This document shows positions 46,541 to 55,709 of a DNA stretch of 64,000 nucleotides, piece by piece. The stretch is from Pectobacterium carotovorum. GTDB taxonomy: Bacteria; Pseudomonadota; Gammaproteobacteria; Enterobacterales; Enterobacteriaceae. Numbering within the stretch: position 1 is the stretch's first letter; each line of letters opens with the position of its first letter. The position numbers and the translations under genes are program-made. The notes beneath the pieces are model-generated. The model saw nothing but the letters and a program-made list of their open reading frames with translations, was not told the DNA's origin and made no database searches. The stretch spans positions 62,001 through 126,000 of the forward strand of contig NZ_FQWI01000001.1 in assembly GCF_900129615.1 (NCBI RefSeq). The letters run 5' to 3'.

Positions 46541-48280
46541 ATGTTGTTGTTACATAAACGAAAAATGGTCAGGCTGCTGTTACGCGTGGGTTGTATTTGG
46601 GTCGGAAGCCTGTCTCCTTCGTTTTCGGTGCTGGCAGCATCTCCGACGGTGGTATCCGGCTTATCACAAAGCTCGGGTGTGGTGTCTGTAGAAAATAGCC
46701 GTGCAGGGCTTCTGGCAGCGCTGCCGCACGGTATGACGTTACATTATCTCTCTGATTTATCATCGCTTTATGCCCAGCATCAGATGCAACCTATGTGGGC
46801 AGATAATCGCGCGGTTCAGCAGTTTCAACAACAGCTGGCCGAATTGGCGATCGCTGGTGTACAGCCGCAGTTCACCACGTGGGTGACCTGGCTGACCGAT
46901 CCGCAGTTGACCGGATTTGCGCGTGACGTCGTGCTATCGGATGCGATGCTGGGCTATTTGCAGTTCGTCTCGGGTGTAGAACGCAGCGGTAACGACTGGC
47001 TGTACAGCAGCGTGCCTTACCGTCTGCAATCGCCAGCGCTCAATATCGTTGCGCAATGGCAACAGGCCGTGAAATCCGGCACTAGCGCGGCTTATGTCGT
47101 TTCGCTGGCACCACAGCATTCGCAGTACGCCAAAATGCATGAAGCGCTGAAGACGATGCTGACGGACAATCGCCCGTGGCCGAGCCTGAATCTGGCGGAA
47201 TCTCTGCGACCAGAACAGCAGAGTCGGGAACTGGCGGTACTGCGTGAAATTCTGCAACGTACTGGCATGCTGACTTCAACGGAGAGCATTACGCTATTTA
47301 ACGAAAATACCGCCGTGACGACAGTATCGACAGGACAGGTTCCGCTGGTCGATGGCAGCGGGACTAGCGACGATCGTTATACTGGCGAACTGGTTGACGC
47401 GGTTAAACGCTTCCAGCATTGGCAAGGGCTGGAGGATGATGGCGTTATTGGTAAACGTACGCGCGATTGGCTCAATGTCTCCCCGCAAATGCGCGCAACG
47501 CTGCTGGCGCTGAATATCCAACGTCTGCGCCTGTTACCGGACAATGTTCACACCGGTATCATGGTGAACATCCCCAATTATTCACTGATCTATTATCAGG
47601 ATGGCGCTGAGCGTTTATCGTCGCGCGTCATTGTGGGGCAGCCCAAGCGTAAGACACCGTTGATGAGCAGCTCGCTGTATAACGTCGTGGTCAATCCGCC
47701 GTGGAATGTCCCGACGACGCTGACTCGGCAGGACATCATTCCTAAAGTGGTGCGTGACCCTGGTTATCTACAGCGTCATGGCTACACGGTGTTGTCCGGC
47801 TGGAGTCAGGATGCTGAAGCGATCGATCCTTCAATGATCGATTGGCAGATGGTGTCAGCGGAACGCTTCCCCTATCGCCTGCGTCAGGCCCCAGGTGCGA
47901 ATAACTCGCTGGGACGCTATAAGTTCAATATGCCGAATTCGGAAGCGATTTATCTGCACGACACGCCTAATCACAATCTGTTCCAGCGCGATATCCGGGC
48001 ACTGAGTTCCGGCTGCGTGCGGGTTAATAAGGCGTCGGAACTGGCTAGCATGCTATTGCAAGATGCGGGATGGAATAATAGTCGTATTTCTTCCACGCTG
48101 GACCAGGGAAATACCACCTTTGTGTCGATGAAACACCGGATTCCGGTCAACCTCTATTACCTGACTGCGTGGGTGGCTGAGGATGGCAGGCCGCAGTTCC
48201 GAACAGATATTTACAATTATGATGACACCGCGCGTGCCGGGACGAAAGTGCTGTCCAAAGCAGGGCTGTTGCTTCAGTAA
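46541..48280 (+). CDS. ldtD: L,D-transpeptidase LdtD
   Basis: LdtD makes 3-3 crosslinks in peptidoglycan in the periplasm. The 579-residue protein has an N-terminal signal or anchor (about 10-35), a peptidoglycan-binding domain near [17 protein letters not shown] and the YkuD catalytic domain ending in SSGCVRVN with the active-site cysteine. ATG 46541 is preferred over ATG 46520 because GGGG lies 9 bases before it and MLLLHKRK parallels the E. coli start. It is somewhat shorter than the E. coli protein, mainly in the linker before the binding domain. Confidence 0.94.
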   Translation: MLLLHKRKMVRLLLRVGCIWVGSLSPSFSVLAASPTVVSGLSQSSGVVSVENSRAGLLAALPHGMTLHYLSDLSSLYAQHQMQPMWADNRAVQQFQQQLAELAIAGVQPQFTTWVTWLTDPQLTGFARDVVLSDAMLGYLQFVSGVERSGNDWLYSSVPYRLQSPALNIVAQWQQAVKSGTSAAYVVSLAPQHSQYAKMHEALKTMLTDNRPWPSLNLAESLRPEQQSRELAVLREILQRTGMLTSTESITLFNENTAVTTVSTGQVPLVDGSGTSDDRYTGELVDAVKRFQHWQGLEDDGVIGKRTRDWLNVSPQMRATLLALNIQRLRLLPDNVHTGIMVNIPNYSLIYYQDGAERLSSRVIVGQPKRKTPLMSSSLYNVVVNPPWNVPTTLTRQDIIPKVVRDPGYLQRHGYTVLSGWSQDAEAIDPSMIDWQMVSAERFPYRLRQAPGANNSLGRYKFNMPNSEAIYLHDTPNHNLFQRDIRALSSGCVRVNKASELASMLLQDAGWNNSRISSTLDQGNTTFVSMKHRIPVNLYYLTAWVAEDGRPQFRTDIYNYDDTARAGTKVLSKAGLLLQ

Positions 48281-48458
48281 GTATTGAAAATACGAGCATT
48301 AGCGGCATTGGTATTTTATTGTTTTGCGGAGGATCGATGCGATCTTCCGCAAACCCCTTAGCAAAGCGGGTTGACTCACTTTTCTCTGGCAGTTAAGGTT
48401 CAAGGCGGCACGTTTTGTGCCTCCTTTTATACCGTTCTTTAGCCAGGGTACTTGTTCT

Positions 48459-49007
48459 ATGGATCACATTGACAATCATCGCCGTAAGTGGCTTGCACTG
48501 GGTGGTGCCGCGTTGGGTATCGCACTGCTTCCCGGTCAGGCATTTGCGACGTTATCGACACCCCGACCACGAATTTTGACGCTGAACAATCTGAATACCG
48601 GAGAGCGGCTGAAAACGGAATTCTTTGATGGCAAACGGTATAACAAATCAGAACTTTCCCGCCTGAATCACTTTTTCCGCGACTATCGCGCCAATAAAGT
48701 CAAAACGATTGACCCTCAACTTTTCGATCAGCTTTATCGCTTACAGGTGATGTTGGGCACTAACAAGCCCGTACAGCTGATTTCTGGTTATCGCGCGATA
48801 GATACGAATAATGAATTACGCGCGCATAGCAGAGGTGTGGCAAAGCAGAGCTACCATACGAAAGGGCAGGCGATGGATTTCCATATTGAGGGCGTTCAAC
48901 TCGCTAACATTCGTAAAGCGGCGATGAAAATGCGTGCTGGCGGCGTTGGCTACTACCCACGCAGTGATTTCGTTCACATCGATACCGGCCCGGTTCGCAC
49001 CTGGTAA
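48459..49007 (+). CDS. mepK: Murein endopeptidase MepK (DUF882)
   Basis: MepK cleaves 3-3 crosslinks, the products of LdtD, which is encoded just upstream. The 182-residue protein has a twin-arginine-like signal (NHRRKWLALGG) and the zinc ligands in SYHTKGQAMDFH and FVHIDTG. The start at 48459 matches E. coli YcbK. Confidence 0.95.
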   Translation: MDHIDNHRRKWLALGGAALGIALLPGQAFATLSTPRPRILTLNNLNTGERLKTEFFDGKRYNKSELSRLNHFFRDYRANKVKTIDPQLFDQLYRLQVMLGTNKPVQLISGYRAIDTNNELRAHSRGVAKQSYHTKGQAMDFHIEGVQLANIRKAAMKMRAGGVGYYPRSDFVHIDTGPVRTW

Positions 49008-49089
49008 TTCGCTACAGCAGCGTTAAATTTTTTCTGATACGGTTCGCGAATGCAGAGCGAGCCGCTCAGTTTATTCAACATGGAGTGAT

Positions 49090-49737
49090 ATGAAATATCA
49101 AATAGTCCCGGTGACGGCATTTAGCCAGAACTGCACGTTGTTATGGTGCGAAAAAACGAATGAAGCGGCGATTGTCGATCCCGGTGGCGATGCAGAAAAA
49201 ATCAAACGTGCCGTTGCGGATGCAGGCATTTCGGTTAAACAGATTCTGTTAACGCACGGTCATTTGGATCATGTGGGTGCGGCTGCAGAGTTGGCCGAAC
49301 ACTATCAGGTAGCAATTATTGGCCCGCAGATTGAAGATGCTTTCTGGCTGGAAGGGCTACCGGCACAGAGCCGCATGTTTGGTCTGGAAGAATGCGCGCC
49401 GCTGACGCCATCGCGTTGGTTACAGGAAGGTGATGAGGTTAGCGTGGGCGAGACGACGCTGGCGGTTTTCCACTGTCCAGGCCATACACCGGGCCACATT
49501 GTTTTCTTTGACGCAGAATCGCGCTTGGCACAGGTCGGCGATGTTATTTTCAACGGTGGCGTAGGGCGTACCGATTTCCCACAGGGCGATCATCAGGCGT
49601 TGATTGCGTCCATCAAGAATAAGCTGCTGCCGTTGGGTGATGACGTGACCTTTATTCCGGGGCACGGTCCGATGTCAAACTTAGGACATGAACGTAAAAC
49701 TAATCCTTTCCTGCGTGAAGATGCTGCGATTTGGTAG
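49090..49737 (+). CDS. gloC: Glyoxalase II-type hydrolase (YcbL)
   Basis: This 215-residue metallo-beta-lactamase-fold enzyme hydrolyses S-lactoylglutathione as a second glyoxalase II. The metal motif THGHLDHVG is at about 55-63, with further ligands in HCPGHTPG and VGDVIF. It is convergent with aspC and shares a terminator with it. Confidence 0.94.
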   Translation: MKYQIVPVTAFSQNCTLLWCEKTNEAAIVDPGGDAEKIKRAVADAGISVKQILLTHGHLDHVGAAAELAEHYQVAIIGPQIEDAFWLEGLPAQSRMFGLEECAPLTPSRWLQEGDEVSVGETTLAVFHCPGHTPGHIVFFDAESRLAQVGDVIFNGGVGRTDFPQGDHQALIASIKNKLLPLGDDVTFIPGHGPMSNLGHERKTNPFLREDAAIW

Positions 49738-49749
49738 TTTCTGTACTTT

Positions 49750-49790
49750 TTATCAGTAAGGGCAGAAATTTATCAGTAAAGGACAGAAAT
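49750..49790 (+). repeat. Tandem 20-base direct repeat after gloC
   Basis: Two copies of TTATCAGTAAGGGCAGAAAT (the second with two changes) lie head to tail between the gloC stop and the terminator. They look like a small local duplication. Confidence 0.7.
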
Positions 49791-49791
49791 G

Positions 49792-49821
49792 AAAAAGCCG
49801 ACACAGGGTGTCGGCTTTTTT
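49792..49821. terminator. Bidirectional terminator between gloC and aspC
   Basis: AAAAAGCCGACAC pairs with GTGTCGGCTTTTT across a 3-base loop, with T-runs on both strands, so it can end both convergent genes. Confidence 0.92.
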
Positions 49822-49834
49822 GATCGCAGAACGA

Positions 49835-51025
49835 TCAGAGTACGGCAACAATCGCTTCGCAAAGTGGCGCCATGTTTTCTGGCGTCATTCCTGCAACGTT
49901 GATACGGCCAGAATTCACCGCGTAAACGCCGAATTCGTCACGCAGACGCAGAACCTGCTCTTTGGTCAAGCCGCTGAATGAGAACATTCCATTCTGATTG
50001 ATGATGAAGGAGAAATCCTGCTGCGCGCCTTTTTCCTGCAGGGTATTCACGAACAGCTGACGCATACGCTGAATGCGCTCACGCATCGCCGTCAATTCCT
50101 GCTCCCACATGGTTTTAAGCGCATCGTTGCCCAGAATGGTAGCAACAACGGTCGCGCCGTGTGACGGTGGGTTAGAGTAGTTTGCGCGAATAGCGGCTTT
50201 CACCTGACTGAATGCTTTGTCTGCTGTTGCGGCATCGGCGGCAACCAGCGTACAGGCACCGACGCGCTCATTGTACAAACCGAAGTTTTTAGAGTACGAG
50301 CTGCATACGATCAGTTCATCGTGTTTTGCAGCGAAGAGACGCAGGCCTTCCGCATCTTCTTCTAGCCCGCGGGCAAAGCCCTGATAGGCGAAGTCAAACA
50401 GCGGCAACCAGCCTTTCGCTACCGACAGTTCAGCCAGCGTAGCCCACTGCTCAGCGGTAGGATCGATACCGGTTGGGTTGTGGCAACAGCCGTGGAACAG
50501 TACCACGTCGCCTGCTTGTGCGGCGTTCAGGCTGTTCAGCAGGCCATCAAAATCCAGCGCATGGTTCGCTGCATCGTAGTAGTCATACTGGCACACTTCC
50601 AAACCGACAGCAGAGAAGACGTTATTGTGATTTGGCCAGGTTGGGTTGCTGATCCAAATGCGTTTCGCAGACGTCTGGTTTGCAATGAAATCAGCGGCTA
50701 CGCGCAACGCACCAGTTCCGCCTGGGGTTTGCGCCGTACGGGCACGTTTGTCGGCAATGATGGCATTCTGCTTGCCAAACAACAGCTCCTGCGTGCACTG
50801 ACCGAATGCTGGCAGACCGTCAATGCCCAGATAGTTTTTGGTGGTTTCATTTTCCAGCAGATAGTGTTCTGCTTTTTTTACGCTGGTCAGAACCGGGGTT
50901 TTACCGGTTTCATCTTTATAGACACCAATACCCAGATTGATTTTATTCGCGCGGTCATCGGCGCGGAAAAGATCGGTCAGCCCGAGAATAGGATCGGCCG
51001 GTGCGGCAGAGATATTTTCAAACAT
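49835..51025 (-). CDS. aspC: Aspartate aminotransferase
   Basis: AspC interconverts aspartate and oxaloacetate with glutamate. The 396-residue protein carries the PLP lysine in [15 protein letters not shown] and the substrate arginine near the C-terminus (NSGRINVAG). The start at 51025 (MFENISAAP) gives the E. coli length; a frame open to 51094 would add 23 residues unlike the family. Gene order aspC-ompF-asnS is conserved. Confidence 0.96.
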   Translation of the reverse strand: MFENISAAPADPILGLTDLFRADDRANKINLGIGVYKDETGKTPVLTSVKKAEHYLLENETTKNYLGIDGLPAFGQCTQELLFGKQNAIIADKRARTAQTPGGTGALRVAADFIANQTSAKRIWISNPTWPNHNNVFSAVGLEVCQYDYYDAANHALDFDGLLNSLNAAQAGDVVLFHGCCHNPTGIDPTAEQWATLAELSVAKGWLPLFDFAYQGFARGLEEDAEGLRLFAAKHDELIVCSSYSKNFGLYNERVGACTLVAADAATADKAFSQVKAAIRANYSNPPSHGATVVATILGNDALKTMWEQELTAMRERIQRMRQLFVNTLQEKGAQQDFSFIINQNGMFSFSGLTKEQVLRLRDEFGVYAVNSGRINVAGMTPENMAPLCEAIVAVL

Positions 51026-51243
51026 TGCCAGAATGTTCCATAACTGAGATGAAATAAGAATTCTCAGAGTACCGTCAGTAAAAGGCTTTGCCAACCGTTG
51101 ATGTCAAAAAGAAAGGGAAATAACAGGGAGAAGGAGAGAGACGAAATAAAAGACTGGTTAGACGAGAATAATTGGCGCAGCGTGGCGTAAAGCAGAAACC
51201 AAAAAACGCGCGTAAAGGTAGAATGCTATCCGGCCCACAATAA

Positions 51244-51271
51244 AAAAGACAGAGCCGAGGCTCTGTCTTTT
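51244..51271 (-). terminator. Intrinsic terminator of ompF
   Basis: AAAAGACAGAGC pairs with GCTCTGTCTTTT across a 4-base loop; on the minus strand a T-run follows. It lies 45 bases after the ompF stop codon. Confidence 0.88.
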
Positions 51272-51315
51272 CATGCAATACGAACGATTAACTCGTTACG
51301 TTATGCTGCAACAAC

Positions 51316-52392
51316 TTAGAACTGGTAAACAACACCGACATTTACAACATCGTTGTTTTCGATACCATAATTGTTGTTTTTGTCCAACAGGCTGATGTCG
51401 TATTCAGCGTAAGTAGAGAAGTTTTTGTTGAATGCATAGGTTGCACCAATGCTTGCATACTTAACGCCATAGTCGTTTACAACATTGCTGATTTTGTCTT
51501 TACGAGAAACGTAAGCAATTGTCGGAGTCAGACCGAAATCAAAGTTGTACTGTGCAACCACTTCGAAGATCTTGCTCTCATCAGCAATAATGCCATCGAT
51601 TGGTGCATAGAAATTACGAGCTTCGCCGTAAGTGGCTGCAACGTAGATGTTATTTGCATCGTATTTCAGGCCAGTTGACCATACGTCTGCGCGCTCACCA
51701 CCAGCACTTGATGTGCGTTGAGCAGCGGTACGCTCATAAGAGCCGTAAGAAGCAACCGCGCCTACGCCGAAATCAGTATCATAAGACAGAGACGTCGCCC
51801 ACGCATCGCCGTGATTGCGTTCAATGTTCTTGCCAGTGGTTGCGTTAACGGTAGAAGAAGTATCGTCTTTAGCAACGTATTGCAGACCGAAACCTAAGCC
51901 GTCAACCAGACCAAAGAAGTTAGAGGTGTTATAAGTTGCGGCGTTACCGATACGGCCAGTCAGCGTATCGGTGATGCTGCTGTCGCCGCCGTTTTCTGGC
52001 AGCACGTCGGTATAAGCCATACCGTTATAAGCTACACCTACGTTACGACCGTAGTCGAAAGAACCGAAATCACCAAATTTCAGACCAGCAAACGCTTTAC
52101 GGGTTTTGCCTGCGCTGCCATTGCTATCTTCTGCTTTCTTGGCATCGAATTGGTATTCAAAAGTACCGTAACCCGTCAGATCGCTGGTGATCTGAGTTTG
52201 GCCTTTAAAGCCCAGACGTGCATAGGTGTTATCTTCGTTGTCTGTGTCTTGGTTATTGAAAGTATAACCCGCGTGTACACGACCATTCAGATCCAGCTTG
52301 TTAGCGTCTTTATTATAGATTTCTGCTGCGTTGGCTGTGCCTGCGACTAACAGAGCTGGGATTACTACTGCAAGAATGTTGCGTTTCATCAT
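51316..52392 (-). CDS. ompF: Outer-membrane general porin OmpF
   Basis: This 358-residue classical porin forms trimeric diffusion channels. Residues 1-22 are a signal peptide (MMKRNILAVVIPALLVAG, cleaved before AEIYNK); the protein ends with the beta-signal YQF and its final aromatic residue. Starts at 52392 and 52389 both follow GAGGGT. The eyelet loop L3 reads PENGGD where E. coli porins have PEFGGD. OmpF, rather than OmpC, is called because of its place between asnS and aspC. Confidence 0.93.
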   Translation of the reverse strand: MMKRNILAVVIPALLVAGTANAAEIYNKDANKLDLNGRVHAGYTFNNQDTDNEDNTYARLGFKGQTQITSDLTGYGTFEYQFDAKKAEDSNGSAGKTRKAFAGLKFGDFGSFDYGRNVGVAYNGMAYTDVLPENGGDSSITDTLTGRIGNAATYNTSNFFGLVDGLGFGLQYVAKDDTSSTVNATTGKNIERNHGDAWATSLSYDTDFGVGAVASYGSYERTAAQRTSSAGGERADVWSTGLKYDANNIYVAATYGEARNFYAPIDGIIADESKIFEVVAQYNFDFGLTPTIAYVSRKDKISNVVNDYGVKYASIGATYAFNKNFSTYAEYDISLLDKNNNYGIENNDVVNVGVVYQF

Positions 52393-52625
52393 TATTACCC
52401 TCATTGGTGTTATTTAGACACCTGCCACTGCCATAAATAATTCTTTACGGAACTATTCCTGAAAGTTTGGTGTCTTCCTGTGTCTGAACGCAGTTTTCCA
52501 TTCACTCGCCAGTTAATCCACCCTAAAGATGCTACAAAGTTCGTAATCGAGTAACAAATGGAAATAATGTGTATCTAAATGTAAAAATCAGGGAACTTTG
52601 TGAGGCATAACAAAAATTAAAAAAA

Positions 52626-52648
52626 AAGAGCCGGGAAACCCGACTCTT
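52626..52648 (-). terminator. Intrinsic terminator of asnS
   Basis: On the minus strand AAGAGTCGGG pairs with CCCGGCTCTT (one G-U pair) across a TTT loop and is followed by a run of T, about 40 bases after the asnS stop. Confidence 0.85.
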
Positions 52649-52687
52649 CTTTTCTACATATTTGTTTTACTTATATTAAATTTTTAT

Positions 52688-54088
52688 TTAGAAACTGGCG
52701 TTCCGTGGTGTGCGTGGGAAAGGAATGACATCGCGCACATTTTGTACACCGGTAACATAAGCAATCAATCGTTCAAAACCTAAACCAAAACCGGAATGGG
52801 GAATGGTGCCGTAGCGACGCAAATCACGATACCACCAGTAGTCTTCTTTATTCAGTCCCATCTCTTCCAGACGGCTATCCAGTTGAGCCAGACGCTCTTC
52901 ACGCTGAGAGCCACCGATGATTTCACCGATTCCTGGTGCCAGAACATCCATCGCAGCAACGGTCTTACCGTCTTCATTCATACGCATGTAGAAGGCTTTG
53001 ATGTCTTTCGGGTAGTTTTTAACGACAACCGGTGCTTTGAAGTGCTGCTCCGCCAAATAACGCTCATGTTCGGAGGAGAGGTCAACGCCCCAGTAAACTG
53101 GGTTCTCGAACTGCTTCCCGCAGTTCAGCAGGATCTCGACGGCATCAGTGTAGTCCACCTGTGCGAAATCAGAGCTGACAAATTTTTCCAGTCGAGTGAT
53201 GGCTTCTTTGTCGACACGCTCAGCAAAGAACGCCATATCATCGGCACGCTCGTTCAGTACAGCCTGGAAAACATATTTCAGCAGGTTTTCAGCCAGACCG
53301 GCAACGTCATCCAACGTGGCGAAAGCGACTTCCGGTTCGATCATCCAAAACTCGGCCAGATGGCGGCTGGTGTTGGAGTTTTCCGCGCGGAAGGTTGGGC
53401 CAAAGGTATAGACGTTAGACAGCGCACAGGCGTAGGTTTCGCCATTCAACTGGCCGGATACAGTCAGGAATGCTTCTTTACCGAAGAAATCTTCGCTGAA
53501 ATCCACTTTACCTTGTTCGGTACGCGGCAGGTTTTCCAGATCGAGAGTAGAAACGCGGAACATTTCACCCGCGCCTTCGGTATCGGATGCGGTAATCAGC
53601 GGGGTAGATACCCAGAAGTAACCATTCTCATGGAAGAAGCGGTGAATCGCCTGTGCCAGCGTATGGCGAACACGTGCCACGGCGCCGATCAGATTGGTAC
53701 GTGGACGTAAGTGCGCAACTTCACGTAGATATTCGATGCTGTGACGCTTCGCCGCCATCGGGTAGGTATCGGGATCGTCAACCCAGCCGACAACGTTGAC
53801 GTTGGTGGCTTGTAGCTCGAAGCTCTGACCTTCACCCGGAGACGCGACGACATTACCGGTGATTTCTACGGAACAACCGGTAGTCAGGCGCAGCACGTCA
53901 TCCTGATAATTGGAGAGATTATTATTAACGACAGCCTGTAATGGATTAAAGCAGGAGCCGTCATAAACGGCGATAAAGGAGATACCGGCTTTAGAATCTC
54001 TCCGGGTACGTACCCAGCCGCGCACGGTGACTTCGCTGTCAACGGCGACACGGCCTTGCAGTACATCGACTACAGGCACTACGCTCAT
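52688..54088 (-). CDS. asnS: Asparaginyl-tRNA synthetase
   Basis: This 466-residue class IIb synthetase charges tRNA-Asn. It has an N-terminal OB-fold anticodon-binding domain (about 1-110), motif 2 in [19 protein letters not shown] and motif 3 in [10 protein letters not shown]. Its length equals that of E. coli, and its position next to ompF and pncB is conserved. Confidence 0.97.
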   Translation of the reverse strand: MSVVPVVDVLQGRVAVDSEVTVRGWVRTRRDSKAGISFIAVYDGSCFNPLQAVVNNNLSNYQDDVLRLTTGCSVEITGNVVASPGEGQSFELQATNVNVVGWVDDPDTYPMAAKRHSIEYLREVAHLRPRTNLIGAVARVRHTLAQAIHRFFHENGYFWVSTPLITASDTEGAGEMFRVSTLDLENLPRTEQGKVDFSEDFFGKEAFLTVSGQLNGETYACALSNVYTFGPTFRAENSNTSRHLAEFWMIEPEVAFATLDDVAGLAENLLKYVFQAVLNERADDMAFFAERVDKEAITRLEKFVSSDFAQVDYTDAVEILLNCGKQFENPVYWGVDLSSEHERYLAEQHFKAPVVVKNYPKDIKAFYMRMNEDGKTVAAMDVLAPGIGEIIGGSQREERLAQLDSRLEEMGLNKEDYWWYRDLRRYGTIPHSGFGLGFERLIAYVTGVQNVRDVIPFPRTPRNASF

Positions 54089-54280
54089 AAAATTCTCTCT
54101 TTAATTAATCGTGTTTAAGAAATATATCGTGGTTAAAACGTCAAATGGCCCAATCCGAGCCATTTGCTATGTTACTTGCGATGCAACAGGACACAAGCAG
54201 AAATCACCGGAATGGCGCGAAGTTTTCGCTCATGTGGGTGAATCTGCTGCAAAGTTGGTCAACATCTATAGGGGAAAGCC

Positions 54281-55486
54281 TCAACTGGCTTTTTTCACGC
54301 GGGGTAAGTCAAACGCTTTGCGCAACTCACACACGAAGTTCTGATCCTGACAGATGGTTTTACCTGGACTATCGGAGAGCTTTGCCACTGGCTTGCCATT
54401 GCATTCCACCAGTTTGATGACGATATTCAACGGCTTCACGCCGGGGATGTCACACGTCAGGCGGGTGCCCATGCCAAATACCAGATTCACGCGTTGCCAG
54501 AAGTGACGATACAGCGTCAGCGCTTTATCCAGATTCAGATTATCGGAGAAGACCAGCGTTTTGCTCATCGGATCGATGTTCAGGCGCTGATAATGTGCAA
54601 TGGCTTTCTCTCCCCAATCGACCGGATCGCCAGAGTCGTGACGCAGCCCTTGATAGGCTTCGGCGAACGACAAATCGAAATCGCGCAGGAAGGCATCCAT
54701 AGTGATGCAATCGGTCAACGCAATGCCCAAATGTGTGGGATATTCACGCAACCACATTTGTAGCGCGGCGCGCTGGCTGTTTGCCAACGTTGGACTAATC
54801 TGTTGATGGGCCTGAAACCACTCGTGCGCCTGCGTACCGACAGGCGTGATATCCAAACGGCGCGCCAGATCGTAATTGCTGGTGCCGATAAGATAAGGGA
54901 AATCGGCTTGCAGCGTCGTAACAATAGTCTGCTGGACATCACGAGAGAAACGTCGGCGCGTGCCGAAATCCATTAGCTTGAATTGGCTGAGATCCACATC
55001 CGCGCTGTTCTGGCGGAAGCTCTCCAGTGAGGCAGACAGTTGGGCGAGCGCCTGCTCAGTCGTGACGTCGGGCGAACGATCGCGATGCACGACTTCACTG
55101 ATCACGGCCAGCAAGGGAACTTCCCACAAAATCACTTCACGCCACGGCCCAGTGATACGGATATCCAGTTTGCCAGCATGATTTTTGATCGACACCTGCT
55201 GCGGATTGAAACGGAAGTCCCGCAGCCAGTGGAGATAGTCCTGTTTAAAGAACGGCAGAGAAGAAAGATAGGTAAACTCATCGTCACTCAATGACAAGAA
55301 ACGCATCAGATCGACCTGATGGGCTATCTCATCAGCGTAAACGCCTAATAACTCATCACCGCGACAGCGAAATTCAGCCGCAACGTCGACATCATAATAG
55401 TGATGATACACCGCCTGTTGCATGTGCAGCTTGTAGGCGTCGGTATCCAGCAATGAGTGCAGAATCGGGGAAGTGTGCAAAGTCAT
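54281..55486 (-). CDS. pncB: Nicotinate phosphoribosyltransferase
   Basis: PncB converts nicotinate and PRPP to nicotinate mononucleotide in NAD salvage. The 401-residue enzyme contains the phosphorylated histidine in [11 protein letters not shown] and the PRPP-binding [11 protein letters not shown] segment. It is divergent from pepN across about 220 bases. Confidence 0.96.
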   Translation of the reverse strand: MTLHTSPILHSLLDTDAYKLHMQQAVYHHYYDVDVAAEFRCRGDELLGVYADEIAHQVDLMRFLSLSDDEFTYLSSLPFFKQDYLHWLRDFRFNPQQVSIKNHAGKLDIRITGPWREVILWEVPLLAVISEVVHRDRSPDVTTEQALAQLSASLESFRQNSADVDLSQFKLMDFGTRRRFSRDVQQTIVTTLQADFPYLIGTSNYDLARRLDITPVGTQAHEWFQAHQQISPTLANSQRAALQMWLREYPTHLGIALTDCITMDAFLRDFDLSFAEAYQGLRHDSGDPVDWGEKAIAHYQRLNIDPMSKTLVFSDNLNLDKALTLYRHFWQRVNLVFGMGTRLTCDIPGVKPLNIVIKLVECNGKPVAKLSDSPGKTICQDQNFVCELRKAFDLPRVKKAS

Positions 55487-55709
55487 AATGCGTTACAGCA
55501 TCCTTGTAAGATGCCTATCCACCATCGGGACAATTAGCAATGTCCGGTCAGTATACCTTGATTATCTGTTTATTACATTACGACAACATAGCGAGACGTG
55601 CGGGAATGAACCACGGTACGATGATTATCCTCATTATTTTGTCGTGGTAACATTAAGATAACAGGCTTAGACTTGATCTTTGATGCTTATGACGAGGTGG
55701 AAACTTTAT

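Noticed and set aside
52796-53710. 304-codon open frame on the plus strand opposite asnS
   Set aside because: AsnS is unambiguous on the other strand; this is a shadow frame without family features.
54275-54292. Hairpin AAAGCC / GGCTTT across the pncB stop codon as terminator
   Set aside because: The T-run is on the plus strand, opposite to pncB, and no plus-strand gene ends there.
55487-55709. NadR-type operator for pncB
   Set aside because: Only one half-site (TGTTTA) is present in the pncB-pepN region; no inverted partner is found.
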